DNA of 34,091 nucleotides from Parvibaculum sp964560165 (GTDB taxonomy: Bacteria; Pseudomonadota; Alphaproteobacteria; Parvibaculales; Parvibaculaceae). Location: assembly GCA_964560165.1 (NCBI GenBank), contig CAZLLB010000004.1, positions 1-34,091 of the forward strand. Reading direction: 5' to 3'. The notes beneath the pieces are model-generated. The model was not told the DNA's origin. It was given only the letters and a program-made list of their open reading frames with translations, and searched no databases. Each line of letters opens with the position of its first letter. Position 1 is the stretch's first letter. Of this stretch, positions 7,869 to 16,611 are shown one piece after another. A program made the translations under genes and the position numbers.

Positions 7869-10118
7869 TCAGGCCAACCGTCCGCTCGCCTGCGCCAGCA
7901 TCAAATAAACCTTGCCCGTGTCCGAAGTCAGATAGGTCTCGACCAGAATATTGTCGCGGTCGCGCGAGGCGGCGGCGGCAAGGAGCCGTTCAAAGAGATC
8001 GACGAAGCGGTCAACATTTTCGTGGAACTCAGCTTCACCGCGATATTTGACGGCGATGCGGTCGTAAAGCTGGCGGCCCGAAATATTGTAGAGCCGTCGC
8101 GTGAAGACGTTGCGCTCGCCCGACTGGTAGCGCTGCCAGAGATCGGGCGGTGGGCTTTGCTCAAGCGCCCGGTCGAGGTCTATAGCCAGCGCTTGCAACG
8201 TCTCGACGATTTGTAGCGACGAGCGCTGAAACTCACCCTCGTCGGTGCCGGGCAGGGTTTGCGGGCGCGTCTCGGTGCGTTCAGCCCCACGGCCAGCGGC
8301 GGCGAGCAATTCGGGAATACCCCAGCGCCGCGCGCTTTGCGTTTCAGCTGTTGTGGGCTCGGGGCGCGGCGGTGGTGCGGCGATCGGCATTTGCGTGATA
8401 TTGCCCGGTTGTGCCGCATAGGCTTGGGCTTGCGGCTGCGGCGTCGAGCGGTCGAGGACGCGGGCGTGGCGCACCACGATGTCGGCGATGGCGGCCAGTG
8501 CTGCCACCTGCTCCTGCAACACATGCGTCAGCGAGGCCGCGCTTGCCGCTGCTTCCTGCGGCATCCGGGCGATGCGCGCGTCAAGGTCGTTCACCGCGCT
8601 ATGCAGGGCATTTCCGGCTTCGCGCGCCGTGCCGCCGAGGCGGATCATCGCCGCGTTGAAGCGTTCAGCCGCCACATCGTTTTCCGACGCCGCATGGATG
8701 ACGAGGCCGCGCAGCTCCTGCGCCCGCGCCTGCACATCGCTGGTCAGTGCCGCCGCCGCCCGCGTCACTTCCGATGTCATGGCGTTTGTCGCAATCCTGA
8801 GATCGTCGGTGGTCAAGGCGATGGCCTCCGTCGCCGCGCGGGTCACATCATCGCTCAGCGCGCCCGTCGCGGCGTGAAGCTCGTCGATGGTCGCGCCGAT
8901 GGCCCTCGTCGCCGCGCCTGCCGAGCGGCTGATCGAGCCTGAGGCATCGCTGATCTCGGCGACGGCCTTGGCCACCTCGCCGGAAATATCGGCATGGACG
9001 GTCGTGGCGCGCGCTGCCGCCGCGTCGAATGTTGTGTTCAGATTGCGCGCCAGCTCCTCGGCAGTGCGGGCGATTTCCTGCGTGCGTGTGCTCACCATGT
9101 CGGAGGCGCTGGCGAGTTTTTCGCGGTGAGTGTCAAACAGCATTTCCAGCCGCTCGCGTTCGCCCTCCAGCCGGTTGGCGGCATCGGCAAGGATCTGGCG
9201 CTGCGTTTCATAGCGCGTCGTCAGCGTCTCTGCTTTGCCGAGCGCCGCGTCGGCCACGACCTCGAGCCGCGATGCCTGCCGGTCGAGCGTCGAGGCGGTG
9301 GCGTCGGCACCCGCGCGGGCGGCCTCGCTGACGCGGGCCAGAGTTTCCGTTTCGGCGATGACGCGTGTGCCCGCCGATTGCAGTGAGTCCTGCGCTTGCC
9401 CGATCAGGCCGCGCACCGCATCGACCTGCTGGCGCAGGCCGCGCGAAATCGTGTCGCTTTCCTGTCCGAGCATTCGGCCAAGTTCGGTCAGGCTCTCATG
9501 GTGGCGTGTCACCACGTCTTCCATGCGGGCGGTGCGCGTTTCAGCGCGCGCGCTGCCGCGCTCTATGGCGTCGAGGTCTTCGGCGATCAGCGCCTTCAGC
9601 CGCGCTGTTTCGGCCAGGGCGTCGGCAAGGCCAGCCTTCAATGTGTCGAGCTCGTCGCGCACCGCGCTGGCTATGGTGGCGATTTCGCCGCTCGCCGCAT
9701 CGGCGGGATCGGTCAGGCGAATGGCGGTGCGCGCCAGAGCTTCAGCCATCAGCCGCATTTCCTGCCCGCGCCAGATCGTATAGGCGGCGAGCCAGATCAG
9801 CAGCACCGGCACCAGCGCCGCCGCGCCGATGATACTCATTTCCTGCGGCGTCAGTCTCTCCATGCCCGAAAGGCCGTAAAAACCCCAGACATAGGCGGCC
9901 ATGACGCCGAGGCAAAAGAGCGTGACGACAAAGGCGGTGGCGGGAATGCGCTTGGAGGGCCGCCGGGCGATCAGGCGATAAAGCGCGCCGCCCGATGGGC
10001 TATCCTCGTTTGCCGCCTTTACCGTCGTTTCGGTTGCCGTCTCGCTTGCAGCGTCGGGCGTTGGGCCGGATGCCGCTTTGTCCGCGCCCTTGTCGGCCGC
10101 CAATTCAAGATTTGCCAT
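7869..10118 (-). CDS. Large coiled-coil inner-membrane protein of unknown function
   Basis: 749 residues from ATG 10118. Residues 1-55 are polar and Ala-rich; two membrane helices follow (about 60-82 and 93-113: PATAFVVTLFCLGVMAAYVW and IIGAAALVPVLLIWLAAYTI). Residues about 120-560 are a nearly continuous Ala/Glu/Arg/Thr-rich helix with many repeated segments of the type TxxALTTDDLRIATNAM and EVARAAAELT, resembling the apolipoprotein/methyl-accepting-protein style of coiled coil without a signalling hairpin tip. A Pro-rich linker (about 565-625) leads to a compact C-terminal domain (about 630-749, with LWQRYQSGERNVFTRRLY) that looks conserved rather than low-complexity. A structural, envelope-organising or polarity role is possible but not shown. 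It is divergent from the Hpt gene. Confidence 0.8.
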   Translation of the reverse strand: MANLELAADKGADKAASGPTPDAASETATETTVKAANEDSPSGGALYRLIARRPSKRIPATAFVVTLFCLGVMAAYVWGFYGLSGMERLTPQEMSIIGAAALVPVLLIWLAAYTIWRGQEMRLMAEALARTAIRLTDPADAASGEIATIASAVRDELDTLKAGLADALAETARLKALIAEDLDAIERGSARAETRTARMEDVVTRHHESLTELGRMLGQESDTISRGLRQQVDAVRGLIGQAQDSLQSAGTRVIAETETLARVSEAARAGADATASTLDRQASRLEVVADAALGKAETLTTRYETQRQILADAANRLEGERERLEMLFDTHREKLASASDMVSTRTQEIARTAEELARNLNTTFDAAAARATTVHADISGEVAKAVAEISDASGSISRSAGAATRAIGATIDELHAATGALSDDVTRAATEAIALTTDDLRIATNAMTSEVTRAAAALTSDVQARAQELRGLVIHAASENDVAAERFNAAMIRLGGTAREAGNALHSAVNDLDARIARMPQEAAASAASLTHVLQEQVAALAAIADIVVRHARVLDRSTPQPQAQAYAAQPGNITQMPIAAPPPRPEPTTAETQSARRWGIPELLAAAGRGAERTETRPQTLPGTDEGEFQRSSLQIVETLQALAIDLDRALEQSPPPDLWQRYQSGERNVFTRRLYNISGRQLYDRIAVKYRGEAEFHENVDRFVDLFERLLAAAASRDRDNILVETYLTSDTGKVYLMLAQASGRLA

Positions 10119-10342
10119 GGTTTTGTCCCGCCTTGCCTTCGAATTCGAGGGTGTCGCAGAGCTTCTGCCACGTCAACCGCAAGGGGGACTTTCGGCCCCC
10201 ATCGTGTGATCCGTTGTGTCTTGTGGGGCATGATTAACTAGTTGTTGAGCATAAACCCAGAGCCGGGCCTGCGGCGTTTAACGGTTCGGTACAATTCACC
10301 AGCTTACAATGGGGCTGAGCCGGCACGGCGGGGAGATCGACG
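10119..10342. promoter_or_regulatory. Divergent intergenic region between coiled-coil and Hpt genes
   Basis: 224 bases separate the two divergent starts, so promoters for both should be here. An AT-richer patch around 10228-10256 (GATTAACTAGTTGTTGAG, including the palindrome AACTAGTT) is the likeliest regulatory spot. No complete CtrA-type TTAA-N7-TTAA site is present. Confidence 0.3.
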
Positions 10343-10708
10343 ATGAATGCAGTAAGTGCAAGAGCGGCCCATGATGATGGTGCGGAGCGCCCGCTCGATC
10401 TCGTTCATCTGGCCAAATATACGCTGGGCGACCGCGGCCTCGAAAGCGAGCTTCTCGGCCTTTTCCGCGCTCAGGCGGGCATCTATGTCGCGCGACTGGA
10501 AGAGGCTTCCACAGGTGCAGAGTGGAGAGACGCCGCGCACAGCCTCAAGGGGTCCTCGCGTGGTCTCGGTGCCTGGGCTCTCGGCGATCTCGCCGAAACC
10601 GCCGAAGCGCTCGCCTATGACGATGCTGGCGCTCGCGCCACCGCCATCCACCGCATCCGCGCCGCGATCCTCAAGGTCAATGTCTTTATCGACGGATTGA
10701 TGGGTTAA
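10343..10708 (+). CDS. Hpt (histidine phosphotransfer) domain protein
   Basis: 121 residues from ATG 10343, with GGGGAG about ten bases upstream. The whole chain is one four-helix Hpt domain. The phospho-accepting histidine is H66 in AAHSLKGSSRGLGA, with the canonical HxLKGxxxxLGA spacing. Before it comes the helix with ESELLGLFRAQAGIYVARLEEA, after it the L-x-x-L-AETAEAL helix. Such stand-alone proteins relay phosphoryl groups between a hybrid kinase receiver and a downstream response regulator. No kinase or regulator gene lies next to it, so partners are encoded elsewhere. It is followed after 48 bases by the convergent end of the AT-rich acyltransferase island. Confidence 0.92.
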   Translation: MNAVSARAAHDDGAERPLDLVHLAKYTLGDRGLESELLGLFRAQAGIYVARLEEASTGAEWRDAAHSLKGSSRGLGAWALGDLAETAEALAYDDAGARATAIHRIRAAILKVNVFIDGLMG

Positions 10709-10756
10709 TACGCCGGCGGGAGCTTTTCCCGGTCGCTCGCAGGATTCCGTGAGTAC

Positions 10757-12166
10757 TCAAAACTGGAAATAAATGAAGCTCTTGGAAGCTGCGGGCAATA
10801 GCGCTATCGCGATAGTGACTACGCTTCCAGCTGCCAACCAGTACCATGAACTGACTGTCGGCGCTCGCCAGAATGCCCTCCAGAATGGGCGGATGCGTCC
10901 CAGCGCGTGATCTACCGCGACGATCAGAAGAATTATGGCGACGGTAGCTGGGGCGGCATAAGAATCAGCCGAGAAAAGAGCTTTGAGAACAATTATTGCG
11001 TCGCTGAAACTTGTGGCGCGAAAAAACACCCAAGCTACGAAGACCCATGCTTGCGTTAGTAACAATGCAGCTATTTTGTAGAGCCAGGTCTCGAAGAGGG
11101 TCGACGAACCCGGAATATGGTGGCGCGACCCAATCCAGACTTTGTGCAGACATAGCCCAAGACCATGCAGCGCGCCCCATGCGACAAAGTTCCAGCTCGC
11201 GCCGTGCCAGAGTCCCCCGAGCACCATCGTCAGCATCAGGTTGCGGTAGTAGTAAAAAACTCCGTGCCGGTTACCGCCCAAGGGTATGTAGAGATAGTCG
11301 CGTAGCCACGTCGACAGGGAAATGTGCCAACGGCGCCAGAATTCTGTGACGGAAAGCGACGAGTATGGAAACTCGAAGTTCTTTGGCAGCCGGTATGAAA
11401 AAAGTCGAGCAGCGCCGATCGCCATGAGGGAATAGCCGGCAAAGTCAAAATAGATTTGGCCATAAAAGGCGGCGGCGGCCTCCAGTAATTGCGGCTGAGT
11501 TGCTGCGCTGATGTTCGCGTAAATCGGGTCGCAATGCTGTGCGAGAGTGTCTGCAATAACAGCCTTGTAGATGAAGCCGATAAGAAACAGCTGCAGCCCT
11601 TGCAGATGTTGGACGTAATGCATTTTCCGAGGCGCAGAAAGCTGCGGCATGAAAAATGACGCGCGAACGATCGGGCCAGCAATGAGCTGGGGGAAAAAGG
11701 AAATATATAGCGCGACCTTCAGGAAATTCTTCTGAGGAAGAATTTTTCTTCGATACACGTCCATCACATAACTGATGGCATGAAAGGTATAAAAACTAAT
11801 TCCAACGGGCAGCAGGATATGCAAGTTCGGCCATGTGGTTGTGTTCCCGATGGTTTCGGACAATGCCGCCAGAATATTTGAGAAAAATCCGAGATACTTA
11901 AATACGCCGAGTACCAATAAATCAGTCCCGATGCTGATGAGAAGAATACCCCGGGTGTCTTTTCTGCGCCCCAGCAGCAAGCCAGCGATATATGCGTTGA
12001 GAGTCACGAAAAACATCAACGCAAGGAAACGCCAATCCCATGCGGCATAAAATACATAGCTGGCGATGGCCAGCAGAGAAATGCGATGTGAGTTTGCGCG
12101 CAACGTCCAATACGCCACATAGACGACGAAGACGAAGCCAACAAACTGGAACGAAATGAAATTCAT
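10757..12166 (-). CDS. MBOAT family O-acyltransferase (AlgI/DltB-like)
   Basis: 469 residues from ATG 12166. Many membrane helices from the N-terminus (NFISFQFVGFVFVVYVAYW onward). The MBOAT signatures are present: the SVTEFWRRWHISLSTWLRDYLYIPLGG segment and the catalytic-site region GLWHGASWNFVAWGALHG with His321 and His334. AlgI/PatA-type proteins carry acyl groups across the inner membrane for O-acetylation of polysaccharides such as alginate, peptidoglycan or exopolysaccharide. Base composition is clearly more AT-rich than the surroundings (24 G+C in the 60 bases 11761-11820), and synonymous codon choice differs from neighbours. It diverges from the SGNH-like gene, a frequent functional partner. 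Family is firm; the acylated glycan is unknown. Confidence 0.93.
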   Translation of the reverse strand: MNFISFQFVGFVFVVYVAYWTLRANSHRISLLAIASYVFYAAWDWRFLALMFFVTLNAYIAGLLLGRRKDTRGILLISIGTDLLVLGVFKYLGFFSNILAALSETIGNTTTWPNLHILLPVGISFYTFHAISYVMDVYRRKILPQKNFLKVALYISFFPQLIAGPIVRASFFMPQLSAPRKMHYVQHLQGLQLFLIGFIYKAVIADTLAQHCDPIYANISAATQPQLLEAAAAFYGQIYFDFAGYSLMAIGAARLFSYRLPKNFEFPYSSLSVTEFWRRWHISLSTWLRDYLYIPLGGNRHGVFYYYRNLMLTMVLGGLWHGASWNFVAWGALHGLGLCLHKVWIGSRHHIPGSSTLFETWLYKIAALLLTQAWVFVAWVFFRATSFSDAIIVLKALFSADSYAAPATVAIILLIVAVDHALGRIRPFWRAFWRAPTVSSWYWLAAGSVVTIAIALLPAASKSFIYFQF

Positions 12167-12383
12167 TCTGCCTGATGCGTTAGGGTCTGATTTTTGAGGG
12201 CATCATGCAGTTTCAGGGTGGCGCGGATTAAGTTCTCTTAAGGTAAAGCGAGTATCGGTGTCGAATTATAGAGTAGCACCCTTGCAGCACCATACCAACT
12301 ATGCGTAATTGTGCAATCTGAATACCTGCCAATTGTTGTCTCTCCACTGAGGAGTAGGCGTCTCGTTCAACAGACGATTAGCC
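12167..12383. promoter_or_regulatory. AT-rich divergent promoter region of the acyltransferase island
   Basis: 217 bases between the divergent MBOAT and SGNH-like starts. It contains candidate promoter pieces such as GAATTATAGAGT near 12264-12275 and TTGCAG followed about 17-20 bases later by TATGCG/TAATTG (12280-12315), but no pair is good enough to call. The direct repeat TTAAG...CTTAAGG near 12228-12242 is short and may be chance. Confidence 0.3.
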
Positions 12384-13427
12384 GTGCAGCATAAGAATTC
12401 ACTTTCTTTGTCAGTAATTTTATTCGTATCAGGAATCGCGCTGACCCTGATCGGGTTGAATTTCGCTAAAAATCAGCTCGATTTGATTCGAGTCACCGAC
12501 CCATACAGGCTGGTTAAGGCTATCTCATTGGAGCATGATTCCCGTCCGCTTCTTCTTCTTATTGGCAGCAGTCTTACTCAGTACGGTCTTGATCCACTTG
12601 TATTGGAAAGTGAGTTAACCGCTAGAGGAGAAGATTACCGCGTTATAAAGTTTGCGTGGGGCGGCCTATCGCCACTTGAAAGGCTGTATTATCTAAAGTT
12701 CGTTCTTCAATATTCAGGGGTGACGCCTACGGTTGTTATGTTTGAGGTCTCGCAATATTACGACACGATGCCTCTGTTGCAGTTTGAAAATAATCTCTAT
12801 ACGGATCGAATGATAGAGATGATGGACTGGCGAAATACTATCTTTGCGCTCCGCTGGATTTATTATGAGGCGCCGTTGAGTTTTGAAGGCAAAATTTCTC
12901 TTGGATTGAGCGTCGTTCAGCACTGCATCGATCGGTATACATTGGCGGGGCAGGTTCGAAATTTGCGGACTTTTCGGAGAGTGGGGCCGAATAGTATGGA
13001 ATATATGCCGCCTAAGACGGTGAAGACCTCGCAGGTCGAAATCGACAAGCGAATAGATATGGCCATTGAAGCTCTGAGCTCTGACGAGATCATTAGCATT
13101 GCGAGCTGGGAGCACTCAGTCTACCCCGAGATGATCTCCGAGTTTGAAAAAGCGGGTGTGCCACGGTTTGGCTTTTATGCTCTGCCGACGCCGCAGTATA
13201 ATGAGCTGACATACGCAAGGAGTTTTTGTGCGAAGCGACGCGGGGCTCCGTGCATTCTGCCTAATCCTGACCTTCTCCGTCAGCTCCAGTCGGAGAATAA
13301 CTGGCTGGATTACTCACATCTTTTCGGACCTGGCAGGCGCATAGATTCAGTCTGGTTTGCAAGTGAGATAGTTAAATTTTTGCCACAGGTAAGGGGAGCG
13401 GACGCTTCAATTCCTGTGGTGAACTGA
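12384..13427 (+). CDS. Membrane-anchored SGNH-hydrolase-like protein, partner of MBOAT
   Basis: 347 residues from GTG 12384; no strong ribosome binding site is visible, and the start is chosen because the hydrophobic anchor follows directly (about 8-25, SLSVILFVSGIALTLIGL). The rest should be periplasmic. SGNH-like blocks can be followed: block I LLLIGSSLTQYGL with S63 as candidate nucleophile, block II FAWGGLSP with Gly, block III-like VVMFEVSQYYD, and block V D309-Y-S-H312 giving the Asp-His pair. Proteins of this layout (DltD, AlgJ, PatB-like) act with MBOAT proteins in glycan O-acylation. The gene is strongly AT-rich (21 G+C in the 60 bases 12781-12840), like the MBOAT gene and unlike its flanks. 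It ends six bases from the convergent ClC gene. Fold inferred from motifs; no named family recognised. Confidence 0.8.
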   Translation: MQHKNSLSLSVILFVSGIALTLIGLNFAKNQLDLIRVTDPYRLVKAISLEHDSRPLLLLIGSSLTQYGLDPLVLESELTARGEDYRVIKFAWGGLSPLERLYYLKFVLQYSGVTPTVVMFEVSQYYDTMPLLQFENNLYTDRMIEMMDWRNTIFALRWIYYEAPLSFEGKISLGLSVVQHCIDRYTLAGQVRNLRTFRRVGPNSMEYMPPKTVKTSQVEIDKRIDMAIEALSSDEIISIASWEHSVYPEMISEFEKAGVPRFGFYALPTPQYNELTYARSFCAKRRGAPCILPNPDLLRQLQSENNWLDYSHLFGPGRRIDSVWFASEIVKFLPQVRGADASIPVVN

Positions 13428-13433
13428 GATACC

Positions 13434-15245
13434 TCACGCCTTGGTCGGGCCGAGCGGGAAGGGACCTTGTCCCAATTCATTGCCGCGCTGGCGTTCCAGC
13501 TCCTGCGTGTAGCGCCTCAGTGCGTAGGATTCGGTGATGTAGCCGATGACGCGCATTTCCGCCGTGTCATTGACGACCGGCAGAGTTTCCATTTCCACCG
13601 TCTCGAAGCGCGATAGCGCAACGCGCAGATTTTCCCTCGGCTGAAGAAAAATACCGGCGCCTTGCGCGAGGTCGCCCGCCACCAGCGTCGCCGCCGCATC
13701 GGTAAGGTCGGGGTCGTGCACCGTTTCCATGTTGATCAGCCCGCGATAGCGCTGGGTGGCATCGACAATAAAGACGCGCTTGGCACCGCCCAGCGGCGCG
13801 ATCGCGCGCAGGTTCAGCAGCGACATGTTTTCAGGCACGATCACGGGATCGGAGCGCATGGCGCGCAGCACTGTGAGGTCTGAAATCCAGCCCACATCAT
13901 GTGCTCCGGTGATCGGCAGGCCGCGCAGGTGGAAGCGCCACGTCGAGAAAGAGTAGCCGAAGGTCAGGCGCATGATCGTCGAGGCCGTGACGACCGCGAC
14001 AAGCACGCCCATCGTTACCGGAAAATTGCCGGTGCCCTCCAGTACCAGAAGCACCATGGTTATCGGCGCGCCGATGATCGCTGCGCCCACCGCGCCCATG
14101 CCAACCAATATGAAGGGCACCTGATGCTGTGAGAGATCGGGTGCGATCAGGCTCATCGCCGAGATCACCAGCCCACCGAGCAGCACACCCAGAAACAGCG
14201 AGGAGGAGAACATGCCGCCGCGCAGGCCCGAGCCGAGCGAGACGGCGGAGGCCAGCAGCTTGCCCGCCAGCAGCAGCGCCACCAGCGTAAAGCTGCGGTC
14301 ATGTTCCAGCGCATATTGGATAGCGCCATGCCCCGAGCCGAGCACTTGTGGCGAGCCCATGGCCAGCGCGCTCAGCGCCGCGCCGCCGATGGCGGGCCGC
14401 AGCCACATCGGCAGGAAACGCAAGGCCCGCTCCACCCATGTGACGGCGCGCATGGTCAGGATCGAAAAGCCCGCCGCCGCAATACCGACGATGACAAAGA
14501 GCAAATAGAGAAACGGCGTGATATGAAAATCCGTCGTCACCTCAAAGAGCGGTGCATCAGTGCCGAGGATTTGCACGGTGAGCGTGCCCGCCAGCGCCGC
14601 AATGGCGACGGGCGCCAGCGCGCGCGGCGCATAGCTGCCCAGCACCAGTTCAAAGCCGTAAAAAGCACCCGCCAGCGGCGCGTTGAACGCTGCCGCAATC
14701 GCTGCAGCCGCGCCCGCCGTCACATAGATGCGGGCATCGTCGCGGCGCAGCCGAAAATATTGCGAGACGGAGGAAAAAATCGCCGCGCCAAATTGCGTGT
14801 AGCCCGCCTCCATGCCCACCGAAGCGCCCGCCGCGTTGGAGAGCATGGTTGCGATGGTCAGGCGGATACTGTCCACCATCGACATGCGCCCGCCAAACAG
14901 CGCGTTCGCTTCCACCGGGTCCGTGATGTCGGCGGAGCGGCGCTTGCGGATCGCCCAGGCCAGCACGCCGAAGAGCAATCCCACGCCGATCGGCACAAGG
15001 ATCAGCCGCACCGTTTCGATATGCGTCTGTGCGCTCAGGAAGCTGCCCGGCTCAAGGCCGAAGGCGAGATCGTGCAGCCCATAGACCGCCTCGCGCAGCA
15101 GAAACACCGATATACCGACCGCAACGCCGAGCGGTGCGCAAAGCGTGATGATGCTCCACTCCGAACTGCGCAGCGAGCGATGCAGCAAAAGCGCGCGGAC
15201 ATTGATGATGCGCCAGAGATTTTGCGCACGCGCTTTCACATCCAT
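13434..15245 (-). CDS. ClC-type chloride channel/transporter with C-terminal CBS pair
   Basis: 603 residues from ATG 15245. The first about 440 residues are the ClC membrane domain: the gating region VGMEAGYTQFGAA carries the conserved Glu at 146 (G-x-E-x-G form of GREGP), the following YVTAGAAAAIAAAFNAPLAGAFYGFEL stretch is a ClC hallmark, and LGSGLRGGMFSSSLFLG corresponds to the second half signature. Residues about 460-590 are two CBS domains (TVLRAMRSDPVIVPENM and the LVAGDLAQGAGIFLQP unit), which usually sense adenine nucleotides or ionic state. The ATG overlaps the stop of the upstream flavoprotein gene (TGATG), so translation is coupled. Inner membrane; whether channel or H+/Cl- exchanger is not decided by sequence alone. 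Confidence 0.93.
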   Translation of the reverse strand: MDVKARAQNLWRIINVRALLLHRSLRSSEWSIITLCAPLGVAVGISVFLLREAVYGLHDLAFGLEPGSFLSAQTHIETVRLILVPIGVGLLFGVLAWAIRKRRSADITDPVEANALFGGRMSMVDSIRLTIATMLSNAAGASVGMEAGYTQFGAAIFSSVSQYFRLRRDDARIYVTAGAAAAIAAAFNAPLAGAFYGFELVLGSYAPRALAPVAIAALAGTLTVQILGTDAPLFEVTTDFHITPFLYLLFVIVGIAAAGFSILTMRAVTWVERALRFLPMWLRPAIGGAALSALAMGSPQVLGSGHGAIQYALEHDRSFTLVALLLAGKLLASAVSLGSGLRGGMFSSSLFLGVLLGGLVISAMSLIAPDLSQHQVPFILVGMGAVGAAIIGAPITMVLLVLEGTGNFPVTMGVLVAVVTASTIMRLTFGYSFSTWRFHLRGLPITGAHDVGWISDLTVLRAMRSDPVIVPENMSLLNLRAIAPLGGAKRVFIVDATQRYRGLINMETVHDPDLTDAAATLVAGDLAQGAGIFLQPRENLRVALSRFETVEMETLPVVNDTAEMRVIGYITESYALRRYTQELERQRGNELGQGPFPLGPTKA

Positions 15246-16354
15246 CAGGCATTTCCTTCGAGGCGAGCGGTAGCATCGGCGGCGATGGCGAGCGAGGCTG
15301 TGAGGCCGGGGCTCTCGATGCCGAAGAGATTGACGAGGCCAGGCAGGCCATGCGTCTCCGGCCCTGATATCACAAAATCCGCCGCTGCTTCTCCTGGCCC
15401 ACTGATCTTCGGGCGGATGCCAGCATAGGCTGGCGTCAGCGCGCCGTCCTTCAGGCCCGGCCAGTAGCGGCGGATGGCGGCATAGAAGGCATCGCCTCGT
15501 TTGGGATCGACGGCATAATCAAGCGCGTCCACCCATTCGACATCGGGGCCGAAGCGCGCCTGTCCGCCCATGTCGAGCGTCAGGTGAACGCCTAGCCCGC
15601 CCGGCTCCGGCACAGGGTAGACCAGCCGCTCGAAAGGTGCGCGGCCCGCCAGCGTGAAATAGCTTCCCTTGGCGAAATATTCGCGCGGCACATGCGCAGC
15701 ATCGAGCCCCTCGATGCGTCGTGCAAGGGCAGGGGCCGAAAGCCCGGCGCTATTGATCAGCACGCGGCATTTTAATTTCATCGACCCGATATGGAGCAGA
15801 AATCCGTCGGACGCTACTTCCGTGCGGTCGAGCGCCGTGCCGAAGGCAATGGCTCCGCCATGGTCCTCAATATCGCCGCGCAGCGCCAGCATATAGGCAT
15901 GGGCGTCGAGAATACCGGTCGAGGGCGAGACGAGAGCGGCGTGAACGCTCAAGCCCGGCTCCGTCCGCATCGCCTCCGCGCCCGACAGCATGTGGAGATC
16001 ATCGACGCCGTTTTCGCGTGCACGGCCCGCGATCAGCCCCAACTCGCCCGTCTGCGCCTCATCGGTCGCCACGATGAATTTGCCGCAATGGCGGTGGGGC
16101 ACCTTATGGGCCTGCATATAATCATGCAGCCGTTGCCGTCCCTCGACGCAGAGCCGCGCCTTGAGGCTGCCCGGCGCATAATATATGCCCGCGTGAATGA
16201 CTTCGCTGTTACGCGCCGAAACCTCGGTGCCGATGGCCTCGTGCCGCTCCAGCACCACCGTCTCGCGACCGCGCAAGGCGAGCGCCCGTGCGCAGGCGAG
16301 CCCTACCGCACCCGCACCGACCACCACGCACTCGACCTCGTCGATGTCGCTCAT
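15245..16354 (-). CDS. FAD-dependent oxidoreductase, L-2-hydroxyglutarate dehydrogenase-like
   Basis: 369 residues from ATG 16354. This internal start is preferred over an earlier one at 16426 because GGAGAG stands four bases upstream and the FAD-binding Rossmann fold then begins at once (VECVVVGAGAVGLACAR with GxGxxG). The segment SARNSEVIHAGIYYAPGSLKARLC is diagnostic of the L-2-hydroxyglutarate dehydrogenase/oxidase branch of the DAO superfamily, as is the C-terminal GIRPKISGPGEAAADFVI. The family oxidises L-2-hydroxyglutarate to 2-oxoglutarate, clearing a by-product of central metabolism and feeding electrons to quinone or oxygen. It is the first gene of a coupled pair with the ClC channel. 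Substrate not certain: related glycerol-3-phosphate or D-amino-acid branches look similar at lower identity. Confidence 0.88.
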   Translation of the reverse strand: MSDIDEVECVVVGAGAVGLACARALALRGRETVVLERHEAIGTEVSARNSEVIHAGIYYAPGSLKARLCVEGRQRLHDYMQAHKVPHRHCGKFIVATDEAQTGELGLIAGRARENGVDDLHMLSGAEAMRTEPGLSVHAALVSPSTGILDAHAYMLALRGDIEDHGGAIAFGTALDRTEVASDGFLLHIGSMKLKCRVLINSAGLSAPALARRIEGLDAAHVPREYFAKGSYFTLAGRAPFERLVYPVPEPGGLGVHLTLDMGGQARFGPDVEWVDALDYAVDPKRGDAFYAAIRRYWPGLKDGALTPAYAGIRPKISGPGEAAADFVISGPETHGLPGLVNLFGIESPGLTASLAIAADATARLEGNA

Positions 16355-16554
16355 GCCGCTCTCCGGAACTCCCCACCCCGGAGCCCATACCCCAGAGGAT
16401 GTGCCGGTTTCCTGAAGAATTGGCAAGCATCAAGCAGCCATGACGGCGTCAAATCCAATCCAGCCGCCAATGGCGCGCCGCTCGAAGCCGCGACGCCAAA
16501 GAAGCCCGTCACCTCGAGCCGGTCATTACCCAAGCCTCAACCTCCGGTCCGTCA

Positions 16555-16572
16555 CCCCGGGCTTGATCGGGG
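16555..16572. repeat. Small palindromic element (CCCCG/CGGGG hairpin)
   Basis: A five-base-pair stem CCCCG (16555-16559) and CGGGG (16568-16572) with an eight-base loop sits in the context GTCACCCCGGGCTTGATC...GGCTCCATC. This wording resembles a common intergenic palindrome of alphaproteobacteria. It lies 40 bases from the larger palindrome at 16612 in the same 366-base intergenic stretch (16355-16720), which otherwise shows no gene. Confidence 0.45.
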
Positions 16573-16611
16573 CTCCATCTCCCCTCGCAAGGCTCTCGCT
16601 CATCCATCCCT

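Noticed and set aside
10228..10256. CtrA site in the coiled-coil/Hpt intergenic region
   Set aside because: TTAA occurs only singly; the TTAA-N7-TTAA pattern is not met.
10711..10733. Terminator between Hpt and MBOAT genes
   Set aside because: CGGGA...TCCCG gives only a five-base-pair stem and no T run.
14301..15428. 375-codon plus-strand frame over the ClC gene
   Set aside because: Gln/Arg/His-rich antisense translation with no family likeness; the minus strand holds the ClC signature.
16355..16426. Upstream start for the FAD oxidoreductase (24 extra residues)
   Set aside because: The extra residues are Gly/Pro/Trp-rich, unlike the family, and the ATG at 16354 has the better ribosome binding site.
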